From an uncultured Collinsella sp. (GTDB lineage: Bacteria > Actinomycetota > Coriobacteriia > Coriobacteriales > Coriobacteriaceae), in the NCBI GenBank assembly GCA_900768795.1, contig CAAGEH010000006.1, positions 62,001-126,000 on the forward strand: a stretch of 64,000 nt of DNA. The letters run 5' to 3'. Positions 39,053-47,165 of this stretch are shown here, in pieces. How positions within the stretch are numbered: the first letter of the stretch is position 1; each line of letters begins with the position of its first letter. The notes under the pieces were generated by a model that was not told where the DNA came from, searched no databases, and saw only the letters and a program-made list of their open reading frames with translations. The position numbers and the translations under genes are program-made.

Positions 39053-39457
39053 CTACTCATCCCCCTTCGCTACAGACTCATCCGCCAAAACCGCCGCCGA
39101 ACTCGCTTGTGCCTCGGCGACACGTGCGGCGAAGCGCGGGTCATCCTCGGCAAGCGGAGCCACGCCGTCTTGCGTGCGCACGTCCATACCGGCGGCAAGC
39201 GGAGTCATGCAGGTGCGTACGTTGGGCTTGCCGTCCACGACCATGACGCAGTCCGTGCAGCGCCCGATGGCGCAGAAGATTCCACGCGGCTCGTGACGCT
39301 TTGCAGTGAAACGATGGACCTCGATACCCGCGGCCTTGAGAGCCATGGCGATCGGCTCCCCCTCGTAACCCTGCAAGGGCACTCCGTCATATGTAAACGT
39401 GACCTGACGGCCTTTTTCGGGCACGCCCAGAATGGGATGTTCAGAGATCCTGCTCAT
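39053..39457 (-). CDS. [2Fe-2S] subunit, HcnA/SoxA N-terminal-like
   Basis: 134 aa. Plant-ferredoxin-like small subunit: VTFTYDGVPLQGYEGEPIAMALKAAGI, then FCAIGRCTDCVMVVDGKPNVRTC with the cluster cysteines. First gene of the operon; the next gene begins just before its stop. In HcnABC, opine oxidases and hydroxyproline dehydrogenases such a subunit carries electrons between the alpha and beta flavoproteins. A GGTTGACAACC palindrome lies about 30 bp upstream. Confidence 0.9.
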   Translation of the reverse strand: MSRISEHPILGVPEKGRQVTFTYDGVPLQGYEGEPIAMALKAAGIEVHRFTAKRHEPRGIFCAIGRCTDCVMVVDGKPNVRTCMTPLAAGMDVRTQDGVAPLAEDDPRFAARVAEAQASSAAVLADESVAKGDE

Positions 39458-39483
39458 GGCACCACCCAGCCCTTCTCACTAGA

Positions 39484-39496
39484 TAGGTTGTCAACC
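39484..39496 (-). promoter_or_regulatory. Palindrome upstream of the dehydrogenase operon
   Basis: GGTTGACAACCTA on the minus strand, identical over 13 bases to + strand 34504-34516 upstream of pgi. The 11-bp core is a perfect dyad apart from its central base. The rest of the 39458-39724 gap holds an 18-bp-period direct repeat (CCGTCGxGCCTTGGC at about 39610 and 39628) and no gene. Confidence 0.45.
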
Positions 39497-39724
39497 AACG
39501 ACGCCTATCCTACGAGGGAGCCTGTTTCGAAGCGGTTTCGGGAGCGTTACCATTCAATCCGAAACATTAGTCACAAGCCTGAAACAATCGGTTGTCTTGC
39601 GGATTTTGCCCGTCGCGCCTTGGCACCCCGTCGTGCCTTGGCGTCATGACGCGTCTAGAGGTCTTGCCACGTCAAAACCCTCCGCTGCGCTGTGCGCCCA
39701 AAACCCTCGGCCGCGCCTCAACTC

Positions 39725-40480
39725 TTAGGCGCGCTGAAACGAAAACGCTTGGGCGATGTCGCACTGAATGAGCACGTCGGCCACCGAATCCTGCGGCGTT
39801 GGGTCCCGATTGACGATGGCGAGCGTATCGCCCCCGAAGTAGCCGATAAGCCCCGCCGCGGGGTACACCACAAGCGATGTCCCGCCGATAACAAGCAGGT
39901 CAGCCGCGGCGATCGCCTCGATGGCACCCGCGAGCACGCCCTCGTCGAGCGGCTCTTCGTAGAGCACCACATCGGGTTTGATAGCGCCGCCGCACTCCGG
40001 GCACACGGGCACGCCTTTCACCTCATGTTCGCGCGACAAAATCCAGTCGGAGCCGTATACCGCACCGCAGCGCTGACAGATGTTGCGATGCACCGACCCG
40101 TGAAGCTCGAACACATCATGCGACCCCGCCATCTGGTGCAGCCCATCGATATTCTGTGTGACCACAGCGGCAAGACGGCCTTCGCGCTCGAGCTCGGCAA
40201 GCTTGCGGTGACATGCATTGGGACGCGCTGCGGGCGCGATCATCTTGCTGCGATAGAAATCAAAGAACTCCGAAGGATGCGAGACGTAAAACGAGTGCGA
40301 CAGCATGGTCTCGGGAGGATATTTGAAATGTTGATGGTACAGTCCGTCCACGCTACGATAATCGGGAATGCCGCTCGCCGTCGAAACTCCCGCCCCGCCA
40401 AAAAAGACAGCTCGTTTATGGGTTTCGAACAGCGAGGCGAGTACGCTTTGCGCCTCGGCGACATCGGTAATAGCAGACAT
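39725..40480 (-). CDS. cobB: NAD-dependent protein deacetylase, sirtuin
   Basis: 251 aa from ATG 40480, preceded by GGGAG; an in-frame ATG at 40513 lacks a site. Sir2 motifs: VFFGGAGVSTASGIPDYRS, VTQNIDGLHQMAGS, catalytic His in ELHGSVHRNIC, zinc CxxC pairs (CQRC and CPEC), VVLYEEPLD and GGTSLVVYPAAGLI near the C-terminus. Removes acyl groups from lysines using NAD+. It lies downstream of the Sel1 gene, separated by a hairpin. Confidence 0.94.
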   Translation of the reverse strand: MSAITDVAEAQSVLASLFETHKRAVFFGGAGVSTASGIPDYRSVDGLYHQHFKYPPETMLSHSFYVSHPSEFFDFYRSKMIAPAARPNACHRKLAELEREGRLAAVVTQNIDGLHQMAGSHDVFELHGSVHRNICQRCGAVYGSDWILSREHEVKGVPVCPECGGAIKPDVVLYEEPLDEGVLAGAIEAIAAADLLVIGGTSLVVYPAAGLIGYFGGDTLAIVNRDPTPQDSVADVLIQCDIAQAFSFQRA

Positions 40481-40533
40481 GGACGCAGCTCCCGCATTTC
40501 CCGTGTTTTCCATGGTAAACCAGCTCTAGGTCT

Positions 40534-40560
40534 GGGGCGCCGCAAGCTATACGGCGCCCC
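40534..40560. terminator. Hairpin between Sel1-repeat gene and sirtuin
   Basis: 9-bp perfect stem GGGGCGCCG / CGGCGCCCC with a 9-base loop. On the minus strand no T-run follows, so termination is uncertain. Confidence 0.45.
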
Positions 40561-40578
40561 ATTTACGAGTCTATTCGT

Positions 40579-41418
40579 TTAAGAAAGCGTCATTCCGCTC
40601 ATCTGGAGATTTGCGCGCGCCGTGCTCTGGCCCTCAATTGCCTGGTTAAGCTGGCGCTGGTAATACGTGAGGCCCGAGCGAATGAGCGTATAGTAGCCGA
40701 TTTCCGCCTCGTTATAGAGACGGAGCGCCTGCGCATAATCGACATCGACGACGCCTTTGATTCCCTTCATGGCATAATCGGCGAGATGTTGCGCCGCGCG
40801 CGCCACCAGCGGGCTGTCGCCAGCGAACGCATACGCCTTTCTGTAGGGCTTCCAAGCCATGGCATCACTTTTGCGAACGCCCTTGCCCGATGCGTACAGG
40901 TCTCCGAGTTTCCAAAATGCCTCGGAATTGGTGCTGACAAGTGCCGCGCGCGCAAAGCACTCATATGCGCGCGCGTAATCGACGGCAGCTCCATGCCCGT
41001 AGTAATAGATGTATCCCAGGTTAATCGAGCTTTGGTCATCACCTCGATCGACACCCAGCTCGTAAAGCTCGACAGCTCGCGCGCAATCCTCCTTTGAACC
41101 GGTTCCATCGGTTTCATGGTAGAGATTGCCCAGATTGCAGCACGAACCTGCATGACCGCAGGCGACACCGTGCTCGTACAGGCGCTTCACGACGCGCTTG
41201 AAAGCCGGGTTATCCATGTTACGGGCAAAAAGCTCAGCGTCTTCGTGTAGTTCCTCAAGCATCTCGTCAAAGTTACAGCCTTGGGCAAAACTGCATGCAG
41301 ACGCGAGCATTTTGAACGCTTCCTCATCCATCTGGCTGACGTAGAGAGAACTCGCATATTCCATCTCGTCGTTGGGAAGGGTCGCGAACTCTTCTTGAGA
41401 GATCTTCTTAATGTCCAT
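40579..41418 (-). CDS. Sel1-repeat (TPR-like) protein
   Basis: 279 aa. Sel1-like helical repeats begin near residue 84 (GHAGSCCNLGNLYHETDGTGSKEDCARAVELYELGVDRGD), then SSINLGYIYYYGHGAAVDYARAYECFARAAL, then EAFWKLGDLYASGKGVRKSDAMAWKPYRKAYAF, and a last one near 205-235. Such repeats bind other proteins. No signal peptide, so it is probably cytoplasmic. The ATG at 41418 (second of two Met codons) follows GAAGG. Function unknown. Confidence 0.82.
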   Translation of the reverse strand: MDIKKISQEEFATLPNDEMEYASSLYVSQMDEEAFKMLASACSFAQGCNFDEMLEELHEDAELFARNMDNPAFKRVVKRLYEHGVACGHAGSCCNLGNLYHETDGTGSKEDCARAVELYELGVDRGDDQSSINLGYIYYYGHGAAVDYARAYECFARAALVSTNSEAFWKLGDLYASGKGVRKSDAMAWKPYRKAYAFAGDSPLVARAAQHLADYAMKGIKGVVDVDYAQALRLYNEAEIGYYTLIRSGLTYYQRQLNQAIEGQSTARANLQMSGMTLS

Positions 41419-41499
41419 CACATGCCTTCTTTCAAGCCAAATACCGCGGCGTGGACGCCATGCGCTTGACTAAAGTGTACGCGCACGCGCAGACATGGA

Positions 41500-41724
41500 C
41501 ATGGTCGCGCGAACCTGGCAGAAAAATCGAGTTTTGCGTCATCAGCCACTGCCGGGAAGCCACACGGGCACCAAAATCTCACTCGAAAAACGAGCTCTGC
41601 GTCCAAAAATCGTCAAAATCCGGGATTACGCGCTGTTACAAGAAGGTTCAGCATCGCCAAAAACGTTCTTCAAGCCTCAAAAAGACTCATGACTCGATTT
41701 TTCTGCCACTTTTCCGCGACCATG
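41500..41724. mobile_element. MITE-like element with 33-bp terminal inverted repeats
   Basis: The arms 41500-41532 and 41692-41724 are inverted copies matching at 29 of 33 bases; both share CATGGTCGCG and TGGCAGAAAAATCGAGT. The 159-bp interior has no coding content, many A-tracts and a CTCG-AAAAA-CGAG hairpin near 41582. It fits a small non-autonomous transposable element or a dispersed palindromic intergenic repeat. No clear target duplication was found. Confidence 0.55.
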
Positions 41725-41831
41725 ATGCATTTTTCGTTCGAACGCGCCATCAAGCCCGCAAAACAGGCACGATAACCACTAAAAAACGGCCCCAGCGCAT
41801 ACGAAAAGGCGAATGCGGCCATAATGAAATG

Positions 41832-41861
41832 TAAAAGGCGCCTCTCCACAAGAGAGACGCC
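41832..41861 (-). terminator. Terminator ending the pot operon
   Basis: 10-bp stem GGCGCCTCTC / GAGAGACGCC with one mismatch and a CACAA loop, followed on the minus strand by TTTTACATTT. It lies 45 bp after the last gene of the operon. Confidence 0.82.
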
Positions 41862-41905
41862 CGCAACATCGCTGTCAAGACTGCAAGAACACCAGCGAAC
41901 GAAAC

Positions 41906-43036
41906 TTACGCCAGTGCCGGTTCGTCCCAGAGCTTAAGCATCTGACCCAATCCCATCTCGCAAGCCTTGCGATAGATGGTGGTGCCCCAGCTCACATCCT
42001 CGGTATTGATGCCGCCGATACTGAAGAAGTAGATGTCATCCTCACTCGTGCGACCAGGATCCACACCGCGGACGATGTCACCCAGATCGACCACGCGATC
42101 GCGCGGAAGCATGCCGTAGTCGACCATGTCGACCCACTCGTTGCCCAGCGTGCCGCAAACGTCAAAGCGACCGATCTCGTCACGCCAATCCTCGTACATC
42201 GGGTACAGGTCGGTAACGCATTTCCACTCCCCTTCGATAAACGGGTCGCGGTCGGCAAACAGGTCGCTCGGCGCGCAAATCAGCGCGCCCGGTTTGACCC
42301 ACTCGCGCTTGACGCGCGGATATGTCTCGATTCCACCGTTTTCATTGGTGGCGATGCTCACCAGGTCGCATCCGCGAATTGCCTCTTCCTCGGTCTCCAC
42401 GATCTCAACGTTCTTGATGCTCGGAAAATTCGTGCGAACGTAATCCACGTAGGACTCGAGCGAACGGCGCCCGCGCCCCTTGACCTTGACGGTTTCGATC
42501 TCGGGGCGCTCCATCAAAAACGAACGCAGCGTCGTCTTGTTCATGACGCCCGGCCCGATGATACCCACGGTTCGCACGTCTTTGCGCGCCAGATGGCGCA
42601 CACCAACGGCGGGCACGGCAGCAGTGCGATACGAACTGATCAGGTTGGCGCTCATCAGACAGAGCGGAGCACCCGTATCGGGCTCGTTGAGCATCAACGT
42701 GAGAATCGAGCGCGGCAGCCCCTTCTCACGATTGTTGATATTGGAGCCGTACCACTTGATGCCACACATGTTGTAGTCGCCGCCGAGATACGAGCACATC
42801 GCCATGTAGCGGCGGTCGGGACCGCTGGTAGGCATATTGGGAAACGGCGAGGTCTCCGGAAAATCCAAGAAGGCACCGTGACTGTTCTTGTTCTTGCCGC
42901 TCATGCGATAGTCGCCCATGCTCAGCAGCTTGAACTGGTCCTCCATGACGTCAATGCAGTGCGCCATGTCGGTCGCACCGGCCTTGATGATGTCGGGCTC
43001 GGAAAGAAATCTGAATTCGATCTTCGTATCGCTCAT
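41906..43036 (-). CDS. Ornithine cyclodeaminase/mu-crystallin family protein
   Basis: 376 aa. Family marks: MSANLISSYRTAAVPAVGVRHLARKDVRTVGIIGPGVMNKTTLRSFL (substrate Arg/Thr then the NAD-binding GxGxxx loop), IVSIATNENGGIETY-type ATP/NAD pocket and DLGDIVRGVDPGRTSEDDIYFFSIGG near the C-terminus. The group includes ornithine cyclodeaminase, alanine dehydrogenase, ketimine reductase and opine-type synthases; some database entries call this subgroup tyramine oxidase subunit B. It starts 9 bp after potD, so it probably acts on the imported amine or basic amino acid. Confidence 0.85.
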   Translation of the reverse strand: MSDTKIEFRFLSEPDIIKAGATDMAHCIDVMEDQFKLLSMGDYRMSGKNKNSHGAFLDFPETSPFPNMPTSGPDRRYMAMCSYLGGDYNMCGIKWYGSNINNREKGLPRSILTLMLNEPDTGAPLCLMSANLISSYRTAAVPAVGVRHLARKDVRTVGIIGPGVMNKTTLRSFLMERPEIETVKVKGRGRRSLESYVDYVRTNFPSIKNVEIVETEEEAIRGCDLVSIATNENGGIETYPRVKREWVKPGALICAPSDLFADRDPFIEGEWKCVTDLYPMYEDWRDEIGRFDVCGTLGNEWVDMVDYGMLPRDRVVDLGDIVRGVDPGRTSEDDIYFFSIGGINTEDVSWGTTIYRKACEMGLGQMLKLWDEPALA

Positions 43037-43045
43037 GACTGATCG

Positions 43046-44206
43046 CTAACCTTTCAAATTCGTCCAGATCTTGTCGTATTTGCGCAGCACCTTCGGCGGC
43101 AGAGCCTCGGTGCGGTGCCCCGCCTTGAACGCCCATGCGGGCACGTTCTCCACGGGATTGTTCTTGAAGTCGTCGTCGAGCAGTTTGATCGCACCGACGT
43201 TGGGCTGCACGTACGGGTAGTCTTCCGAAACGACTTTGGCGTTTTCGGGACGCATCATGAAATTGATGAACTTGCACGCGTTGTCGAAATGCTTGGCGCC
43301 CTTGGGTATGCACCAGTTATCGGTGCCGATGCCCGAGCCCTCCTTGGGGAACACCACCTGGATGTCGGGGTTCTCGCGCTGTGCAAGCGCGATCTCCGCC
43401 GTCCAGATCACGCCGGCGATGCAATCGCCCGAGACGAGCGCGTTGCGCGGACTGTCGGAGTCGTACACCTTGAACTGGCTTTTGAACTTCTCGGCCTGTT
43501 TGGCGATCTTTGCAATCGAGGCGTCGTCGGTCTCGTTGCCCTCGAGCCCCACCGTGAGCGCACAGACGGAAAGAATCTCGCGCATGTCGTTGAGCGTCAC
43601 GAGCTTGCCGGTGAACTCCGGGTCGAGCATGTCGGCAAAGCTCTTGGGAACCTTTTTGACCTTGGATTTGTTGTAGGCGATCGAGGTGCAGCTGCCCATG
43701 TAGGGATAGCTGTATTTGTTGCCTGGATCGAACTTCTGGTTGAGATACTGCGAACCGATGTAGCGCTTGTTCTTCATGACCGTCTGGTCGAGCGGCTGAA
43801 GCATGTGCTGACGAATCAGGCTCTTGACCATATAGTCCGTGGGTTGAAGGATGTCGTACGTCCCCTCATTTTCGGTGCGGACCTTGGCGAGCATGTCCTC
43901 GTTGGAGCTGAACAGGTACTGGTTGATCTTGATACCGGTCTCTTTGGTGAACTTCTCGAGCACCGAATCGGGCACGTACTCGGTCCAGATAAAGATATTG
44001 AGCTCCTTGGAGTTCACACCCGACCCGCATCCGGTAAGACCGGCAAGGCCCAGCCCCGCCGCAAGTCCAAAGGCCCCGCGCACGAGATCGCGACGGCTGA
44101 TGCTCCTCGAGAGGCAGGCGTCCATGAGCGAGCCCGCACGCGAGGAGCCGGCATAGAAACGGGGATCGGCGTCAGCCGGGCACGCCCCCTGCATTGCTTT
44201 CGTCAT
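43046..44206 (-). CDS. potD: Spermidine/putrescine ABC transporter substrate-binding lipoprotein
   Basis: 386 aa. Binds polyamines outside the membrane and delivers them to PotBC. The N-terminus has a twin-arginine motif, SISRRDLVRG (about 34-43), then a hydrophobic stretch and a lipobox LTGC, implying a Tat-exported lipoprotein. Mature domain: LNIFIWTEYVPDSVLEKFTKETGIKINQYLFSSNEDMLAKV, YDILQPTDYMVKSLI, YMGSCTSIAYN, and PKEGSGIGTDNWCIPKGAKH, all PotD-like. GAGGGGG precedes ATG 44206. Ligand could also be another cationic amine. Confidence 0.92.
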   Translation of the reverse strand: MTKAMQGACPADADPRFYAGSSRAGSLMDACLSRSISRRDLVRGAFGLAAGLGLAGLTGCGSGVNSKELNIFIWTEYVPDSVLEKFTKETGIKINQYLFSSNEDMLAKVRTENEGTYDILQPTDYMVKSLIRQHMLQPLDQTVMKNKRYIGSQYLNQKFDPGNKYSYPYMGSCTSIAYNKSKVKKVPKSFADMLDPEFTGKLVTLNDMREILSVCALTVGLEGNETDDASIAKIAKQAEKFKSQFKVYDSDSPRNALVSGDCIAGVIWTAEIALAQRENPDIQVVFPKEGSGIGTDNWCIPKGAKHFDNACKFINFMMRPENAKVVSEDYPYVQPNVGAIKLLDDDFKNNPVENVPAWAFKAGHRTEALPPKVLRKYDKIWTNLKG

Positions 44207-44208
44207 GG

Positions 44209-45054
44209 CTAGAGCCCCCTCTCGCTTGCATAGCGCTTGGCCTGCACGCGCTCGCGAATCTTCTGAATCGCGCCGCTCTGCGTAAAGACGACAAGCGCCA
44301 CGGTACCGAGCAAAATCAGCGTAGACAGCGCGTTGACGTCGGGGGTGACGCCACCCTTGATGGACTGCATGACCTTGAGCGGGAACGTCAGGTCCTGGCC
44401 GTACACGAAGTAGCTCACGACGACGTCGTCGATGGAAAGCGTGAACGAGAGCAGCGCGCCACCGGCGATGCCCGGCATAAGCATCGGAAGCGTCACCCTG
44501 AAGAACGTCACGAGCCTGTTGGCGCCCAAATCCATCGATGCCTCCTCGAGCGAGGAATCGTAGCCGTCGAGACGCGCACGGACATTGAAGATCACGAAGC
44601 TCACGCAGAAGGTGACATGCGCGATGATGAGGCCGACCATACCGCGCGGAACGCCGAACTTGACGTAGACGAGCAGAAGCGAGATGCCCATGACGATCTC
44701 GGGAATCACGACCGGGATATAGAGCAGGCTGTCGATGAGGTTGCGACCGCGGAACTTATAGCGGTAGAGCCCCACCGCCCCAAGCGTGCCGAGCGTCGTC
44801 GCGAGGACGGTCGTCGTGATGGCGAGAATCATGGTGTTGCCAAAGCTCGCGAGAAGCGGACCGTTCTCGAACAGCTTCTGATACCAATGAAGGGAAAGCC
44901 CGCCCCAGGTGAGATAGGGCTTCTTGAGGTTGCCGTTAAACGAGTTGACGACAACGATCACGATCGGAAGGAACAGAATCGCATAGATGAGCGTGCAGAA
45001 CGCGACGGCGCCGATATGGCTCGCGCGCTCCTTGGTCTGACGTTTGATCGCCAT
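44209..45054 (-). CDS. potC: Polyamine ABC transporter permease
   Basis: 281 aa with about six transmembrane helices. The EAA loop that docks the ATPase reads YDSSLEEASMDLGANRLVTFFRVTLPMLMPGIAGGALLSF. N-terminal LIYAILFLPIVIVVVNSFN and GGLSLHWYQKLFENGPLLASFGNTMILAITTT fit PotC. Two bases separate it from potD and three from potB. Confidence 0.94.
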   Translation of the reverse strand: MAIKRQTKERASHIGAVAFCTLIYAILFLPIVIVVVNSFNGNLKKPYLTWGGLSLHWYQKLFENGPLLASFGNTMILAITTTVLATTLGTLGAVGLYRYKFRGRNLIDSLLYIPVVIPEIVMGISLLLVYVKFGVPRGMVGLIIAHVTFCVSFVIFNVRARLDGYDSSLEEASMDLGANRLVTFFRVTLPMLMPGIAGGALLSFTLSIDDVVVSYFVYGQDLTFPLKVMQSIKGGVTPDVNALSTLILLGTVALVVFTQSGAIQKIRERVQAKRYASERGL

Positions 45055-45057
45055 GGT

Positions 45058-46014
45058 CTACACCCCCAGGCTTTCCATGTCGCCGCCGGCCCTCTGGTAG
45101 ATCTTGACCAGCGCAAGCGTGATGATAATGAGCAGAATCGAAAGCGCGGCGCCGAGCGGCCAATCGTTCGCGCTCTGAAACTGGCGTTGAATCAGGTTGC
45201 CGATAACGTCGGCGTTGCCGCCGCCCAGAATATCCGAGATATAGAAGGCGCCGAGACTCGGGATGAACACCATGATGCAACCGGAGAAGATGCCGCTCAT
45301 GGTCTGCGGAATCACGACCTTGAAGAGCGTTGTGACCATGTTGGCGCCGAGGTCGAAGCTCGCCTCGATCTGCGCCTCGTCGAGCTTCTCGATGGCGGCG
45401 TAAAGCGGCAGCACCATAAAGGGGAACATGTCGTACGCCATACCGAAAATCGTGCACGCCTGGTTGTACAAGAACTGCACGGGCTCATGCACGATTCCCG
45501 TCGCCATCAGCAAGCTGTTGAGCTGGCCGGTTGCGGAAAGAAACGTACGCCAGCCGTAGATGCGCACAAGCGAGTTGGTCCAGAACGGGATGATGATCAT
45601 CATGTAGAGCAGCGTTTTCTTCGACTTGAACGTGCGGCTGATCAGGTAGCTGAACGGATACGCGAGAACCAGGCACACGGCGGTCGAGATCGCCGCGATC
45701 ACGATGGACTGTCCGTAGATCTTGAGGTACTCGGGGTCGAGCATCGCCTGGAAGTTATCGAGCGTGAAGCTGTAGACCACGTTGTAGAACTGATCGGTCT
45801 GGCAAAAGCCCATGATCAAGATGTACAGGAGCGGGATCGCGATGAAGGCGAGAAGCCAGAGCGTGACCGGGCCCACGGTGACGAGCGCGGGCAGCGTGTT
45901 GGAACGGAAACGGCGATGGCGTTCGATACGTGCGGCCTCTGCAGCGCGGGCGTCGGCATCGGTCGGGGCACCGGAAATCGTCGACGTTGTCGCGACGGTG
46001 GCGTTGGTGGACAT
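45058..46014 (-). CDS. potB: Polyamine ABC transporter permease
   Basis: 318 aa from ATG 46014, which has GGAG 8 bp upstream; the ATG at 46023 is too close to that site. PotB-type permease with six helices: LPALVTVGPVTLWLLAFIAIPLLYILIMGF first, SYLISRTFKSKKTLLYMMIIIPFWTNSLVRIYGW central, and EAA loop KLDEAQIEASFDLGANMVTTLFKVVIPQTMSGIFSG. A Thr/Ala-rich hydrophilic N-terminus of about 45 residues precedes helix 1. Confidence 0.94.
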   Translation of the reverse strand: MSTNATVATTSTISGAPTDADARAAEAARIERHRRFRSNTLPALVTVGPVTLWLLAFIAIPLLYILIMGFCQTDQFYNVVYSFTLDNFQAMLDPEYLKIYGQSIVIAAISTAVCLVLAYPFSYLISRTFKSKKTLLYMMIIIPFWTNSLVRIYGWRTFLSATGQLNSLLMATGIVHEPVQFLYNQACTIFGMAYDMFPFMVLPLYAAIEKLDEAQIEASFDLGANMVTTLFKVVIPQTMSGIFSGCIMVFIPSLGAFYISDILGGGNADVIGNLIQRQFQSANDWPLGAALSILLIIITLALVKIYQRAGGDMESLGV

Positions 46015-46026
46015 AGGACTCATCTC

Positions 46027-47139
46027 CTACCGCATCTCGGCGTGTTCGAGCGCCGAGATAAAGACCTGGTCGAGCGTCTTGATCGTGCGCGCGTCCTCGG
46101 GTTTCCAATACAGGTAGACGCTACCGCCCTCGGGCAGGGCATCGCCGGCGAGGCGCTCGAGGCGCACTTCCTGCCCATCGGGGAGCATGACGATCGCCTT
46201 GATCATCGATCCGACGTAGACCTGCTCTTTGACCACGCCCTGGATCGTAAAGCCCGTCTGAGGCTCGAGCGCGTACTGCATGCGCTCGGGACGGACGGAG
46301 ACCGCCACGAGCTCGCCCGGGGCAAAGCCCACGCCCGCGCTGCGGATGGATCCGGACTCGAGGGTGACGCCCATGTCGAAACTCGTCACATCGCTCACCA
46401 TGCCCTCGAACAGGTTCGTCTCGCCGATAAACGTGGCGACGAACTTGCTCGCCGGCTCCTCGTAGATCTGCTTAGGGGTGCCGACCTGCTCGAGCACGCC
46501 GTCGTGCATGATCGCGATGCGGTCGCTCATGGTCAGCGCCTCCTCCTGATCGTGCGTGACGTAGAGGAAGGTGATGTTGAGCTTGCGCTGGAGGCGCTTG
46601 AGCTCAAGCTGCATCTGCTTGCGCAACTTGAGATCGAGTGCACCCAGAGGCTCGTCGAGGAGCAGAATCTTGGGACGGTTGACGAGAGCGCGCGCGATGG
46701 CGACGCGCTGTTTTTGACCGCCGGAGAGCTGGTCGGGCTTGCGGCCCTCGAAACCGCCAAGCTGCACGAGGTTGAGCATCTCCATGACGCGCTCGCGGAT
46801 CTCGTCCTTGGGGACCTTTGCCCGCTTGAGGCCGTATGCGACGTTGTCGAAAATCGTCATGTGCGGGAACAGCGCATAGCTCTGGAAGACGGTGTTGACA
46901 TCGCGCTCAAAGGGCTCGCGATCCGCCACGTTGGTACCCGCAAGAAGGATCTCGCCGGTCGTGGGCTGCTCGAAGCCTGCGACCATGCGCAGGGTCGTGG
47001 TCTTACCTGAGCCCGAGGAGCCCAGGATGGTGAGGAACTCGCCCTCGTACACGTCGAGCGATAGGTCTTTGACCACGTGGTTATCGCCGTAAAACTTGTT
47101 GATGTCCTTGATCTGGACGATCGGATTGGTGTCGGGCAT
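46027..47139 (-). CDS. potA: Polyamine ABC transporter ATP-binding protein
   Basis: 370 aa from ATG 47139 (AGGTG upstream). Walker A LGSSGSGKTTTLR near 40-50, signature [16 protein letters not shown], Walker B ILLLDEPLGALD, H-loop VTHDQEEALTMSDRI; a C-terminal TOBE domain with VRPERMQYA follows from about residue 270, as in PotA/MalK-type importers. Powers uptake through PotBC. It follows the PII gene by 26 bp in the same operon. Confidence 0.95.
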   Translation of the reverse strand: MPDTNPIVQIKDINKFYGDNHVVKDLSLDVYEGEFLTILGSSGSGKTTTLRMVAGFEQPTTGEILLAGTNVADREPFERDVNTVFQSYALFPHMTIFDNVAYGLKRAKVPKDEIRERVMEMLNLVQLGGFEGRKPDQLSGGQKQRVAIARALVNRPKILLLDEPLGALDLKLRKQMQLELKRLQRKLNITFLYVTHDQEEALTMSDRIAIMHDGVLEQVGTPKQIYEEPASKFVATFIGETNLFEGMVSDVTSFDMGVTLESGSIRSAGVGFAPGELVAVSVRPERMQYALEPQTGFTIQGVVKEQVYVGSMIKAIVMLPDGQEVRLERLAGDALPEGGSVYLYWKPEDARTIKTLDQVFISALEHAEMR

Positions 47140-47165
47140 GTGCATCACCTGCTTAAACGGTGCCG

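Noticed and set aside
37432..39246. 604-codon + strand open frame opposite the FAD/ferredoxin subunit
   Set aside because: Shadow of a gene with clear FAD and cluster motifs.
41451..41834. 127-codon + strand open frame across the inverted-repeat element
   Set aside because: No ribosome binding site or domain; composition follows the element's repeats.
44194..47010. 938-codon open frame on the + strand opposite the pot operon
   Set aside because: It mirrors potA-D in the complementary frame, is rich in Arg/His/Glu from antisense GC codons and has no recognisable domain or ribosome binding site.
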